A DNA stretch of 64,000 nucleotides, taken from the NCBI GenBank assembly GCA_016927835.1, contig JAFGMA010000399.1, forward strand, positions 80,296 through 144,295, in the 5' to 3' direction. Position numbers and translations under genes: made by a program. The notes under the pieces were generated by a model, which ran no database searches, had not been told where the DNA came from, and saw nothing but the letters and a program-made list of their open reading frames with translations. This DNA is from Candidatus Zhuqueibacterota bacterium. GTDB taxonomy: Bacteria; Zhuqueibacterota; Zhuqueibacteria; Thermofontimicrobiales; Sulfurfontimicrobiaceae. Positions 36,780 to 45,777 of this stretch are shown in pieces; the first letter of the stretch is position 1, and each line of letters starts with the position of its first letter.

Positions 36780-39125
36780 TTAATACTGATAATAGCTATA
36801 GCCTTCATGGGCTAGATTCGTCTCTTCACCGTTTAATACAATACCCAGAATAGTAGCCGGAACATTGCGGAACATTTCCAATTTTTGTTTTGCAACGTCT
36901 CTGTTGGTTACACCTGAACGAATGACAACAACAACCCCATCAACTTGAGTTCCGATAACCACCGCATCGGTCGCAGCATTCAATGGCGGGCTGTCGAAAA
37001 TGACCATTTCGTACCGCCTGCGCGCTTGCTCAAGAAATCGTTTCATTTGGAGGGAACCGAGTAATTCAGAGGGATTTGGAAGCAAAGAACCACAGCTTAT
37101 AACGGAAAGATTAGGTACATACGTCTCGTTAATAATTCGAGTAAAAGACTCCATATTTGTTAAAAAATTAGTAAATCCTGGTTCTTTGGGAATGCCAAAA
37201 GTATTATGCAGGACACCACGTCGCAAATCGGCATCGATTAGCAACGTGTTGCTTCTTTGCTGCGCCATTGAAATAGCGATATTGGATGACGTAAAGGATT
37301 TTCCGTCACCGGGCGCAGTACTGGTTATGACAAGTGTATGGATTCGACCGGTTTTCTTTGAAAATATCAGATTGGTTCGAAGCGATCGATACGCTTCACC
37401 GATTGGTGTTGGTGAATAATCATGAGTGACAAGCTGATTGTCAATCTGCTTAATCTTTTCGGAATCGCGGTATTCGTCGGTTCCTTTGAAATCGATCTGC
37501 GGGATGGTACCCAGAACCTGGAGCTTCAGATATTTTTTGATGTCATCCACTGATTTTATTGATTTATCAAAAAAATCGAGTGCAAAAGCGACGGCAATCC
37601 CGAGGATCAAGCCTGCAATCCCACCGATGGCAGCCATTTGCTTTTTATTGGCATTTACAGGATATTCCGGAACGATTGCTTCCTGGAAAATTTCAATATT
37701 TTCAGAGTTTACTTTTTGGTTCATCAATGCATCGCGATACTCCGTATCAAGGGTTTTCCAGGTATCCCGCTTCATCTCCCAATCGCTTCTTAACTTGGCA
37801 AGCCGCTGTTTCTCCCTGGGCGCGCTTGTCATTCGCACATTGATCGAATTGAGGCGTTGCCGTGTACTGCCAATTTCTCTGCCTAATTTATTCAAATGCT
37901 CATTTGCCGCAGTCCGTATTTCATCCCGGGTAGCATTGATTTTAATTTCGAGTTCCTTCGCCTGATAATTATCCTCTGAAAATTCAGCGACGATCTCATC
38001 TCGTTGTTTTTCGACATCGATGAGTCGTTGCTGCAGCACAGTCATCTCCGGATCATTTTTAAAAGTTGAAAGCTGTGTCAGCGAAACATAAATATATTTC
38101 AGATTACGATTATACCCATTTCCATTGCCTTTCGACTCAGCATTCAATTTATCCAGCATTGTAGCCAGGTCGGTACGTTCTTGCTGGTATACTTCGAGTT
38201 CGCCTTCAAGTTTGGATTTTTCCGACAATTTTTCTTCGAGTTGATAATCGAAATCCCCGGTATATGATGCCTGAAATTCACTCATCGCTGAGGAAGCGGC
38301 ATCGAAGTCATCCTTGGCAAGTGTCAGCCGTTCATTTAAAATGTCGATCTTTCGTTTGGCTTCTATATCTTTTACATTCATGCTCTCATTTTTATAAATC
38401 TCAGCCAGACGATTCACAGTTTTGGTGACCATGACCGGATTATCGCCCGTCATTTGGAGCGTCAACAGGGGTCCGCCACCGCCTCGCAACTGAACCTGCT
38501 TATTCTCCAACATGGCATCGACAGCATACCGAAATCGCGTAATTTCAAAATTAATTTCCCGGGGCAAATCATGGATGCGTTCAGAAAACTTGAAACTAAA
38601 GCCATTTGCGCTCTGGCTCAGTACTTGTGCCTCTATAATTGATCCCTGCAGGATTACTTTTCCGACTTTATCTCCAGCGCTGATAGCATAAATTTGGTAC
38701 GTTCCGTCATCTTTAAAAACGAGTCGATATTCTCCTTCTTTCGGATCTTTTATGGTCGAGAATTCTTTGAATACCTGAGTTCGATCAACCTTTATATCAC
38801 TGTCTTTCGCTTTTTTGATTTTTAGCACCAGTCCTAATTGTTGGACGACTTTTTCGCTGAAACGCCGGCTATTCAACTCGGTCATCCGGGTTTCGAGCAG
38901 ACTTCGATCCAGTCCGGCATAATCCTTGAATCTGATAATGGTTTCGGCTTCATAAACCGGAGGTTGTTGTTTGATGTAAATTCCCCACGGAATTGCAGCC
39001 AGCAATGTAATGCCAATAATAAGCCATTTTCGTTTCAATAAAACGCCTATATATCTGGCAATATCTATGCTTTCTTCTTCTTCCTGGGAATCCTCGACAA
39101 ATAATTGATCGAATTGATCAGCCAT
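36780..39125 (-). CDS. Polysaccharide co-polymerase and tyrosine autokinase (Wzc-like)
   Basis: The ATG at 39125 (GGAGA, 6 nt) is preferred to a TTG one codon earlier. About 781 residues. A Wzz domain is framed by membrane helices at about 35-52 and 497-520, with a periplasmic coiled-coil region at about 250-450. The BY-kinase domain follows: Walker A 'STAPGDGKS' (about 603-611), A' 'LLIDADLRRG' (about 629), B 'VIFDSPP' (about 709). The C-terminus ends in a tyrosine cluster (Tyr at four of the last six positions), the autophosphorylation tail. It controls chain length and export together with the Wza-like protein encoded next to it. Confidence 0.93.
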   Translation of the reverse strand: MADQFDQLFVEDSQEEEESIDIARYIGVLLKRKWLIIGITLLAAIPWGIYIKQQPPVYEAETIIRFKDYAGLDRSLLETRMTELNSRRFSEKVVQQLGLVLKIKKAKDSDIKVDRTQVFKEFSTIKDPKEGEYRLVFKDDGTYQIYAISAGDKVGKVILQGSIIEAQVLSQSANGFSFKFSERIHDLPREINFEITRFRYAVDAMLENKQVQLRGGGGPLLTLQMTGDNPVMVTKTVNRLAEIYKNESMNVKDIEAKRKIDILNERLTLAKDDFDAASSAMSEFQASYTGDFDYQLEEKLSEKSKLEGELEVYQQERTDLATMLDKLNAESKGNGNGYNRNLKYIYVSLTQLSTFKNDPEMTVLQQRLIDVEKQRDEIVAEFSEDNYQAKELEIKINATRDEIRTAANEHLNKLGREIGSTRQRLNSINVRMTSAPREKQRLAKLRSDWEMKRDTWKTLDTEYRDALMNQKVNSENIEIFQEAIVPEYPVNANKKQMAAIGGIAGLILGIAVAFALDFFDKSIKSVDDIKKYLKLQVLGTIPQIDFKGTDEYRDSEKIKQIDNQLVTHDYSPTPIGEAYRSLRTNLIFSKKTGRIHTLVITSTAPGDGKSFTSSNIAISMAQQRSNTLLIDADLRRGVLHNTFGIPKEPGFTNFLTNMESFTRIINETYVPNLSVISCGSLLPNPSELLGSLQMKRFLEQARRRYEMVIFDSPPLNAATDAVVIGTQVDGVVVVIRSGVTNRDVAKQKLEMFRNVPATILGIVLNGEETNLAHEGYSYYQY

Positions 39126-39179
39126 CAATACTCTCCGATAATATGATTAATGAATGTGACTTATTTTCTGTTCTCCGAA

Positions 39180-39875
39180 TTAGCGTCTCTCTTCAATTTG
39201 TACATAAAATAATACTGCCGTCATGATAAATGTTGCATATCGCATCAAAACTTCGATTCTGAAGCCTCCTTTATATGGCGCGATGATCTGATCGCCTGAA
39301 CGGACGTTTACATCCTCAAGGGAATAGCCATACTCAAAGCTCTTCAATAAATTTTCCATGACAACCCCCCCGCTCCGTTCGACACGCATTTTCTTCAAAT
39401 CACAGTTCTCAGCCGGACCACCAGCCAACTCCACCAGTTCCCACAGCGAGCTTTTGGCATCAATTCTATAGGAACCGGGTTTATTAAATGCCCCTTGCAT
39501 AACCACTCGAATCAGTGGAGTAACAATGATAATGGGATTTTTAATGTAGGGCTTATATTTTTCAACAAGCTCTCCTTCCAGACTTTCAACGGTCATTCCT
39601 TTAACCCGAACTCTGCCGACAATCGGAAATATTGCGTTTCCATCACCATCAATGATATAATCTGCGGTTAACAAATCGATGAGATCCTGCTTAATATTGC
39701 GTTGAGCAGCCTGCCACACAAAAATCCGCAACGCATCGCCCGGCATAATCTTCTTTGTTGATTGAGGCGACGGAACCGATCCGGGCGCTGCTATTACTTC
39801 CATTGCGCCGATGAAAACGAACAATCCAATGATTAGGTGAGTTGAAAAGTGCTTGAATTTTTTCCCGATGAGCAT
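39180..39875 (-). CDS. Polysaccharide export protein (Wza/OPX-like)
   Basis: 231 residues with a signal-like hydrophobic N-terminus and the Poly_export domain 'IMPGDALRIFVWQ', followed by SLBB-like repeats ('GRVRVKGMTVESLE', 'MQGAFNKPGSYRIDAKSSLWELVELAGG'). It is short for a Wza protein (usually about 350-380) but typical of small OPX proteins. A C-terminal hydrophobic helix ('YATFIMTAVLFYV') is followed by charged residues. No lipobox Cys is visible. AAGGA precedes the start. It forms the periplasmic/outer-membrane part of the export channel with the Wzc-like partner. Confidence 0.87.
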   Translation of the reverse strand: MLIGKKFKHFSTHLIIGLFVFIGAMEVIAAPGSVPSPQSTKKIMPGDALRIFVWQAAQRNIKQDLIDLLTADYIIDGDGNAIFPIVGRVRVKGMTVESLEGELVEKYKPYIKNPIIIVTPLIRVVMQGAFNKPGSYRIDAKSSLWELVELAGGPAENCDLKKMRVERSGGVVMENLLKSFEYGYSLEDVNVRSGDQIIAPYKGGFRIEVLMRYATFIMTAVLFYVQIEERR

Positions 39876-40394
39876 TCTCTCATCCTTTCGTTTATAATTT
39901 ATAATTATGCACTTATAATTCTCAATTTCAATGATACACGTTCACTTTCCTTACATGTCCGCCCCTTTAGGAGAAGGAAGAACTTTGAAATCACATCCCG
40001 TTTTTCTTATGACAGGTTTATTAAGTATCAGGTGAGTTTTCCGATTATATGTGAAAAGCATTAAAACTGCTTCAATCAGTCCAAATTTGTCTCGTTTTCG
40101 TATTGATGTGTGGAAAAATTAAATTCAATTTTATCATGTTCCAGCTACTCTCCGGGATCCGACATAATTGGTTTTGAAGCAAAAAAAGCCACGCGAACAG
40201 CCGGAATCCAGATTTTAATATTTTCACACACATGAAATTGGAACGCTTAATTCAAAAACAGAATATATAGGTATATATCGGGCATTTTGTAACAATCTTG
40301 AGTGACATATATCAAGATTTGTATATTTTTGTAGCACTAGTATCCCGGCTATTTTACAGATCGACCAATTTCCGATCAGTCAGCTACGGATGGA
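39876..40394. other. Intergenic region upstream of the export protein gene
   Basis: 519 bp without a gene. The 60 bp next to the export gene are strongly AT-rich on the coding strand and could hold a promoter; a TATAAT box is present at 40044-40049 (minus strand) but its best -35 candidate is 20 bp away, too far. A perfect inverted repeat lies near the STAS gene end (separate entry). The length and AT content suggest that this is the control region of the export/kinase operon. Confidence 0.45.
40294..40319. promoter_or_regulatory. Inverted repeat, possible operator
   Basis: AATCTTGA (40294-40301) and TCAAGATT (40312-40319) form an 8-bp perfect inverted repeat with a 10-bp spacer. The centre-to-centre distance of 18 bp suits a dimeric regulator on two successive turns of DNA. 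It lies about 420 bp upstream of the Wza-like gene and 76 bp downstream of the STAS gene end. An RNA hairpin at the end of the STAS transcript is the alternative. Confidence 0.35.
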
Positions 40395-41111
40395 TCACCG
40401 CGACCGATAAAATCGAATGCGTTTTTCCTTGGTTTCCCAATTATAGCGCTTTAATATTTGCAAAATTTTTATAGGATTCGCCTTAACGTAGCCGAAGCGG
40501 CTGGTATTCAAAGCTTTGCGTATTTGAAAAACCCCTTGCCGCGGATCATCAATGATTATCAACCGTATCTTCTCAGCAAGTGGCAATTTAGCCTCATTTA
40601 CCTTTGGCTTGCCAAGCCCTTTTCTGGATTTGACGATTTTCCCGCTCTTATCAGCGGGCATGATATTCTGTCTCGGCACCCCGGCAGCCTTTACTTGCTC
40701 GGGTTCAATCTTTGAGGGACGCCGTTCGATGCTTCGGGTTATATCCAGTCCCAGTGCAATATCAAAATCGTTGATAGCTTCTTCCATATTATCATAGTAT
40801 GAAAGGATGCGATTGAATTCGAGCATTTCAAATACTTCATACACATCCGGCATCATCTGTACGATTTTCAGGTCGCCGCCACTCTCTTTTATTCCTCGAA
40901 TCTCACCAACGAATACGCCCCAGCCGGCGCTGCTCACGTAATTCACTGCCCCCATATCTACAACGACCTGGAAAACACTATGGCTGAGGATGCGATCAAT
41001 ATATTTTCGGAGTTCGACACAGGTATTGGTATCAATGAATCCTTGCACGCGCACCATCGCAATATCGCCGCGAACCCCAACGCTAGATGTATGAATTTGA
41101 ATACCTTCCAT
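40395..41111 (-). CDS. STAS-domain protein with C-terminal helical domain
   Basis: 238 residues. Residues about 5-115 form a STAS domain of the anti-sigma-factor-antagonist type, with 'VVVDMGAVNYVSSAGWGVFV', in which the second Ser of 'YVSSAGW' matches the phosphorylated Ser of SpoIIAA-like proteins. A basic linker follows. A C-terminal segment of about 60 residues, with 'IRLIIIDDPRQGVFQIRKALN' and ending 'EKRIRFYRSR', looks like a small winged-helix-type domain. STAS proteins work with a kinase and a phosphatase in partner-switching. Its place at the head of the polysaccharide export genes suggests control of them, but no kinase or phosphatase partner is in the window. Confidence 0.8.
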   Translation of the reverse strand: MEGIQIHTSSVGVRGDIAMVRVQGFIDTNTCVELRKYIDRILSHSVFQVVVDMGAVNYVSSAGWGVFVGEIRGIKESGGDLKIVQMMPDVYEVFEMLEFNRILSYYDNMEEAINDFDIALGLDITRSIERRPSKIEPEQVKAAGVPRQNIMPADKSGKIVKSRKGLGKPKVNEAKLPLAEKIRLIIIDDPRQGVFQIRKALNTSRFGYVKANPIKILQILKRYNWETKEKRIRFYRSR

Positions 41112-41533
41112 TTGATATCAATCAGTTAAATTATTGGCAAACGCATCCTGCTGCGACTTAATGCTCCATTGATTAGAAAATTCATCATCAAGTAAGTTGC
41201 CAGACAGGCAAGGATTTCAAATGGAGGCATCTCTCCGGCTCACCGCCAGGCTGGGCATCGCTCATGGGGATCCTGCATATTCCCGGCAGTTAATCGGATG
41301 GTGCGATGCGCAAATTTAGTGCCATGACTGGTCTGACTCGTTAATACCGCTAGTGAGAATGTAACCTTACAACTTTCTCGTATTTCTGATGAAATTTCTT
41401 TTTTAACTGCTTATGTTTTCATGTGTTGCTACGAAACAATGTTCCAAGCTGAAACAAGAAATCTCTTTATTTGTATTATTTTTAAAGAGGTTATAGCACT
41501 TTTTATTGTGCAATTGATCGATAAAAATTATCA
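41112..41533. other. Intergenic region between galT and the STAS gene
   Basis: 422 bp without a recognised gene. Downstream of galT lie a perfect 7-bp stem (CTCTTTA 41463-41469 with TAAAGAG 41483-41489, 13-base loop, followed by ATTTCTT on the minus strand) and a 4-bp stem at 41496-41511; these may form a weak terminator. A small TTGCC/GGCAA hairpin lies nearer the STAS gene. No clear promoter could be assigned. Confidence 0.4.
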
Positions 41534-42538
41534 TCAATTTTCTCTCAACCATTCCGCCGCCGCCTCGGGCGGGACTGGATTGATATGAATTCCTGATCCC
41601 CATTCAAAGCCGGCTGTGCTTGATATTTTTGGGATAATTTCGATATGCCAATGAAAATCTATATTTTTAGAATGGGTGAACGGGCAACTATGCAAAATTA
41701 GATTGTACGCCGGATCGTTGAGTCCCATCTTGATTTTCTTGAGTACATCCTTTAGATTGATTGCCAGATCAAAATAATAGTCATCTTCCATATTCTCATA
41801 ATTCGCTATATGGTTAATCGGCAGAATCCATGACTCGAAGGGAAAACGAGATGCAAATGGTGCCAGTGCTGTAAAATGTTTCGATTCAAATACAACTCTG
41901 GTTTTTTCAAGCCGCTCTCTCTTTATTAAATCACAGAAAACACATGTTTTATGTCGAGAGAAATATTTGCGGAAGCCTTCCAATTTCTCTTTGATAGCTT
42001 TGGGTACTATTGGCGTGCCGATGAGTTGTGAATGGGAATGCTCCAACGAGGCGCCGGCAGCAAAGCCTTCATTTTTGAAAATAATAACATACTTCAACCG
42101 CCGATCTTGCTTCAAGTGGAGAATCCGATATTGGAATGCTTTTAGAATATCAAAAATATGCCTGGGTGGAAAATCAGTAAATTTTGCAGCGTGGTCAGGT
42201 GTTTCAACAAATACCTCGTGGGCACCAATTCCATTCAGTTTATGAAAAATACCATTATGCTCCGGCGATACCTTTCCAGTGTGCAGCAAAGCGGGATACT
42301 TATTGGGAACAATTCGAATTTTCCATCCCGGACCATCCTTTTTCGAATCGTTCGAACGCAACGCATAAATTTCCGGCGGCGTTTTATCTTCATTGCCTTC
42401 GCAAAAAGGGCAAAAACCGTTAATCTTCTCGTAGTGCGGTTTTATTATCCAATCTGAACCGCGTTGGCTACGTTCTTTTGAGATGATAACCCAATGACCG
42501 ACAATTGGGTCTTTTCGAAATTCTGGCATGGTTGGCAT
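41534..42538 (-). CDS. galT: Galactose-1-phosphate uridylyltransferase
   Basis: 334 residues, typical length. Exchanges UMP between UDP-glucose and galactose-1-phosphate (Leloir pathway), feeding UDP-galactose to glycan synthesis. N-terminal 'DPIVGHWVIIS' and 'CPFCEGNE' (C43, C46; zinc site) are followed by the catalytic H-x-H-x-Q 'EHSHSQ' (166-171), with a second His motif 'DFHWHIEI' near the C-terminus. No galE or galK was found beside it. It is separated from its neighbours by 276 and 422 bp and is therefore probably monocistronic. Confidence 0.92.
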   Translation of the reverse strand: MPTMPEFRKDPIVGHWVIISKERSQRGSDWIIKPHYEKINGFCPFCEGNEDKTPPEIYALRSNDSKKDGPGWKIRIVPNKYPALLHTGKVSPEHNGIFHKLNGIGAHEVFVETPDHAAKFTDFPPRHIFDILKAFQYRILHLKQDRRLKYVIIFKNEGFAAGASLEHSHSQLIGTPIVPKAIKEKLEGFRKYFSRHKTCVFCDLIKRERLEKTRVVFESKHFTALAPFASRFPFESWILPINHIANYENMEDDYYFDLAINLKDVLKKIKMGLNDPAYNLILHSCPFTHSKNIDFHWHIEIIPKISSTAGFEWGSGIHINPVPPEAAAEWLREN

Positions 42539-42775
42539 GTGATTTCATAAATATTCAATCGTGCAGGAGTATAGGGCATTATAATAGATATGTGGCTCAC
42601 ATGAAGCAAATCGGCAAGTTGGTTATTCGAATTTTAATATAAATCGGAATCGAGCGCACGAATTTTTTCCTGAGGAACGTCGTCATTTTTCAAACCGCAG
42701 ACACACATTGCGATTGAATTCCAAAATCATTCAAACGATTTTCAGGAAATCATCCAGTATCGTATAATTGGTATC

Positions 42776-42806
42776 GCAGGGTAGCCTGGCTGAATAGCTG
42801 CCCTGC
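42776..42806 (-). terminator. Hairpin just downstream of the TPR lipoprotein gene
   Basis: GCAGGGTAGC (42776-42785) and GCTGCCCTGC (42797-42806) form a 10-bp GC-rich stem with one wobble or mismatch and an 11-base loop. It begins 9 bp beyond the stop of the lipoprotein gene. There is no T-tract on the minus strand, so it is a candidate for a Rho-dependent end or an mRNA-stabilising 3' hairpin rather than a classical terminator. Confidence 0.45.
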
Positions 42807-42814
42807 GTCAGGAA

Positions 42815-43645
42815 CTAAAGAGCGCTCAGGAACCGTCGCGCCTTAGTAATATATTCACTCTTGGGATAATGCGTTACAAGGCGTTCAAACTCCTCTCGTG
42901 CACGTTCTCTTTCATTCAACCGTAAATAGCACATTCCGAGTTTGAGTTGGGCATCATCATTTTTATTCGAATTCGGAAATGAAAATACTTTTTCAAAAGC
43001 CGCAATAGCTTTTGTATACATGCCCAGACCATAATAACATTCGCCGATCCAATATTGGCAATTATCGGCATAGGAATTATCCGGATTTGATGCCAGAAGC
43101 TCTTCAAAAAGCGGAATTGCCGCTTTGTACCGTCGCGCCTCATATTCTTCACGGGCATTAGTATAGCGTGCCTGGTAGCCGCCGGATGGCAGCGACGCGC
43201 TGGTGCTTAGTTTCGATCTGGAGCGTTCGTTTTCCAATTCGACCGCCAACTCGTTTGACCGCTTGCGTTCCTCATCAAGTTCTGATGCCAGTTTTTGAAT
43301 TTCCAGTTCCTTCGCATCAATCTCTTTTTCAAGCGTTTCAACCGCTTTCGATCCTTCAGCCTCAGAGGATGCTTTTTCTTCCACTGGTTGCTTATTTTCG
43401 GCTTTTTCTTCTTTTGTTAGACCGAGCAATTTCAATACTTCTTCTTCATCGCCGCTTTCTTTCTTGGCATCATCCTCACTGGTAGTTGTGTTGAATAATT
43501 CATCGAATTCCGTATTATCTTTGCCGCCGATATCTGCATTCTCATCAAAATCAGCCTTTTTCCCGCAGCCAACTGCCAGAGCAATGATAAAAATGATGGC
43601 AATTGCTAAAGAAGATAATTTTCTTGATGCGAATTGATTTTTCAT
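42815..43645 (-). CDS. TPR-repeat lipoprotein (YbgF/CpoB-like)
   Basis: The ATG at 43645 with GGAGG 8 nt upstream is preferred over a GTG three codons earlier. The 276-residue protein has a signal peptide ending in the lipobox 'AVGC'. It then has an acidic low-complexity region (about 30-95), a coiled coil (about 100-150), and TPR-like repeats in the last 120 residues ('ALIPLFEELLASNP'-type units and 'AIAAFEKVFSFPNS'). This order, coiled coil then TPR, matches the periplasmic CpoB/YbgF type of the Tol-Pal system, but no tol genes are in the window. It is separated by 12 bp from the outer-membrane protein gene and is probably co-transcribed with it. Confidence 0.83.
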   Translation of the reverse strand: MKNQFASRKLSSLAIAIIFIIALAVGCGKKADFDENADIGGKDNTEFDELFNTTTSEDDAKKESGDEEEVLKLLGLTKEEKAENKQPVEEKASSEAEGSKAVETLEKEIDAKELEIQKLASELDEERKRSNELAVELENERSRSKLSTSASLPSGGYQARYTNAREEYEARRYKAAIPLFEELLASNPDNSYADNCQYWIGECYYGLGMYTKAIAAFEKVFSFPNSNKNDDAQLKLGMCYLRLNERERAREEFERLVTHYPKSEYITKARRFLSAL

Positions 43646-43657
43646 TTCAAACACCTC

Positions 43658-44857
43658 CTATTCTTTCTGTTTTCGCATAATCAAATACGCTGCTGAGCCC
43701 CAACCGAGCACAGCGGCAGTTGCAGCCATAACGCGCCATTGTTTTGGATTGGGTATCACCTTAATAATATTCGGACGCTTTGGCAAGCCTGAATACCCAA
43801 CACCAGAAACCGCTTCGTCAACTGCGACACAACAATACTCTACTCCGGGCGGTTTAACATAGGAGCCCGGAATAACTCCGGTATACTTTCTCCCGCTGAA
43901 TGTGCGCATACTGCGTACACGCCAATTCTCGTCTCCCAACGTTCTGTACAATATCGAAACAATCCTGATTTCTCTATCTTCCCAGACTTCAACATCAATG
44001 GTGACATCTGCGCCTTCTTCGGCTTTCCGAACCGGATTATGAATGACAATCGGGGGATTGGTATCGGTTCCCTGGTTTGCCGTATCGGCAGAGGCGTCCA
44101 TGACTTCTGAAAATCTTTCATCTGGTCCGGGTTCTGGTTTGCCATCATGATCGCAGTATCCATCAGGATCTTCAATTCGCATATTATCCAAATCCAGTTC
44201 GTCAGGCACACCATCGGAATCACGGTCACCTCTGGTACTTGTTTTAAAATAGTAAGTTAAACCACCATAGAAATCTATCACCTGGTCATTTTCGTCCCCT
44301 GAATATATTTGATCAAGTGCGTCGCTCAGGGAATAGCGGAAGGTTCCACCTACACTCAGCGTTAAATTCCTGTCTCGGTTCAGAACAAACTCCAAGCCGC
44401 CGCCGGTCTTCACGAAAGAGTCAACACCTTCCTGAAGTTTGCCGTCCTTTTGAATCGTTTTCCTGACGCCCGATTTATCGACTGTGGTAGCGTTCCAATA
44501 GACGCCGCCTCCGCCAATCTGCACATAAGGATTCACCTTGCTCAACGGCAGGAAATTGAACGTTAAATCTGCTTCGAAGGGCATAATTGATGTTTGAAAT
44601 TTCTCGGTAGTTCTTTCTTTATCTTTCAAAGTAGCATAGCCAAATTCGCAGCCAAGAGATAAAAAGTCGATTGGATTAAATTTGACATGACCATAGAACA
44701 GCGGACTCAGTTGAGGCTTGGGGATATCCGCCTCCAACTGGGTCAGTCCGACTCTCAAACCTACACCTAAGCTGCCTTTTTCACCACCTGCGTAGCCAGT
44801 TTGCACAGTGAGCAGCAACCATGGTATTGCGATAGCAATGAGGATTGCGTTCTTCAA
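43658..44857 (-). CDS. Outer-membrane beta-barrel protein with a calcium-type repeat and C-terminal helix
   Basis: The start is TTG at 44857 with GGAGG 5 nt upstream. 399 residues: a signal peptide (about 1-23), an OmpA-like eight-stranded barrel (about 25-215) with alternating hydrophobic strands ending 'YGGLTYYF', then a thrombospondin type 3 / calcium-binding stretch 'DRDSDGVPDELDLDN' (about 220-234). An Ig-like region (about 275-350) follows, and a C-terminal hydrophobic helix 'MAATAAVLGWGSAAYLIM' before a short basic tail. The last helix is unusual after an outer-membrane barrel and suggests an anchor or an alternative topology. It is followed 12 bp later by the TPR lipoprotein gene. Confidence 0.76.
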   Translation of the reverse strand: MKNAILIAIAIPWLLLTVQTGYAGGEKGSLGVGLRVGLTQLEADIPKPQLSPLFYGHVKFNPIDFLSLGCEFGYATLKDKERTTEKFQTSIMPFEADLTFNFLPLSKVNPYVQIGGGGVYWNATTVDKSGVRKTIQKDGKLQEGVDSFVKTGGGLEFVLNRDRNLTLSVGGTFRYSLSDALDQIYSGDENDQVIDFYGGLTYYFKTSTRGDRDSDGVPDELDLDNMRIEDPDGYCDHDGKPEPGPDERFSEVMDASADTANQGTDTNPPIVIHNPVRKAEEGADVTIDVEVWEDREIRIVSILYRTLGDENWRVRSMRTFSGRKYTGVIPGSYVKPPGVEYCCVAVDEAVSGVGYSGLPKRPNIIKVIPNPKQWRVMAATAAVLGWGSAAYLIMRKQKE

Positions 44858-44941
44858 TCAAGCCTCCGCTTATAAGTGAAAGACTTTCCAATATTTAATC
44901 AATGAAATTTAAATATCTTTTAGGTAAAAGTCAAGATTTTT

Positions 44942-45754
44942 TTATACTTTTTTGGATTTTTTAATCTTATTATTTTTAATCACTAAAAATGCTGCTCCGG
45001 CAATAATCATTAGTAAACTGATGACCTGATTAATTGTTATTTTCACCCCCCCGATAATTGCAAAATAATTGTCTTGATAGCGAACAAACTCAACTAAAAA
45101 TCGACTTAATCCATAGAAAATTAAAAAGATAAAAAACAACATTCCATCAAACTTTTTATACTTTTCGGCGAATAATACAACGCCCAAAATCAGCAAGCCA
45201 TAAAACGCGGCATAAAGCTGTGTGGGATGAAGCGGGACATTCATAAACTCGTTTGCAACCGCGCAATACTCATTCGTGAAAGTCACTCCCCAGGGCAAAT
45301 CGGTTTTCAATCCATAGCAGCAACCATTTAAAAAACAGCCGATCCGCGTCAGAAAAATGCCCAGAGCAAGCGACGGAATCATGACATCAGCGGTCAACAG
45401 GAATGACATTTTCTTGCGGCGCATATAAAAATAGGCTGTAATTATTGCAAGCACGACGCCGCCGAGCATCGTTAAGCCGCCGATCCCAACTTGACCACCT
45501 TGAAATGGGTTGAATGTGGCTGTCCAGCGTCCTTTGAATTCATCCAGATGATATATGACATACAGCAAACGAGAACCGACAATTGCTGCGATAATGATCC
45601 AGATCGATAAATCCATAATCTGGTTCGGATCGACACCTATTTTTTTCGCCCGACGCGTAGCGAGCCAGATGCCAATCATGAATGAAAGTGCCAACATGAA
45701 GCCGTAGCTTCGGATTGCGAATCCGTCCGGTGAACCGATGAGTATTGGATGCAT
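44942..45754 (-). CDS. lgt: Prolipoprotein diacylglyceryl transferase
   Basis: 270 residues, seven membrane helices. Attaches diacylglycerol from phosphatidylglycerol to the lipobox Cys of prolipoproteins in the inner membrane. The N-terminus has 'IRSYGFMLALSFMIGIWLA' and 'DLSIWIIIAAIVGSRLLYV'. The signature loop is 'RIGCFLNGCCYG' (about 137-148), in which the Arg and Asn correspond to the essential residues of E. coli Lgt. 'HPTQLYAAFYGL' follows. GAGGT precedes the ATG. It lies 23 bp after rodA, in the same direction, and so appears to be the last gene of the elongasome operon. Confidence 0.93.
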   Translation of the reverse strand: MHPILIGSPDGFAIRSYGFMLALSFMIGIWLATRRAKKIGVDPNQIMDLSIWIIIAAIVGSRLLYVIYHLDEFKGRWTATFNPFQGGQVGIGGLTMLGGVVLAIITAYFYMRRKKMSFLLTADVMIPSLALGIFLTRIGCFLNGCCYGLKTDLPWGVTFTNEYCAVANEFMNVPLHPTQLYAAFYGLLILGVVLFAEKYKKFDGMLFFIFLIFYGLSRFLVEFVRYQDNYFAIIGGVKITINQVISLLMIIAGAAFLVIKNNKIKKSKKV

Positions 45755-45777
45755 AATACCTCACAATTTTATTATCA

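Noticed and set aside
40044..40075. Sigma-70 promoter before the export gene
   Set aside because: TATAAT is present, but the only -35-like hexamer is 20 bp away, so the pair is not convincing.
20328..41111. Exosortase (XrtA/PEP-CTERM) locus
   Set aside because: Several neighbours (AsnB-like, deacetylase, sugar transferase) occur in such loci, but no exosortase or PEP-CTERM protein is in the window.
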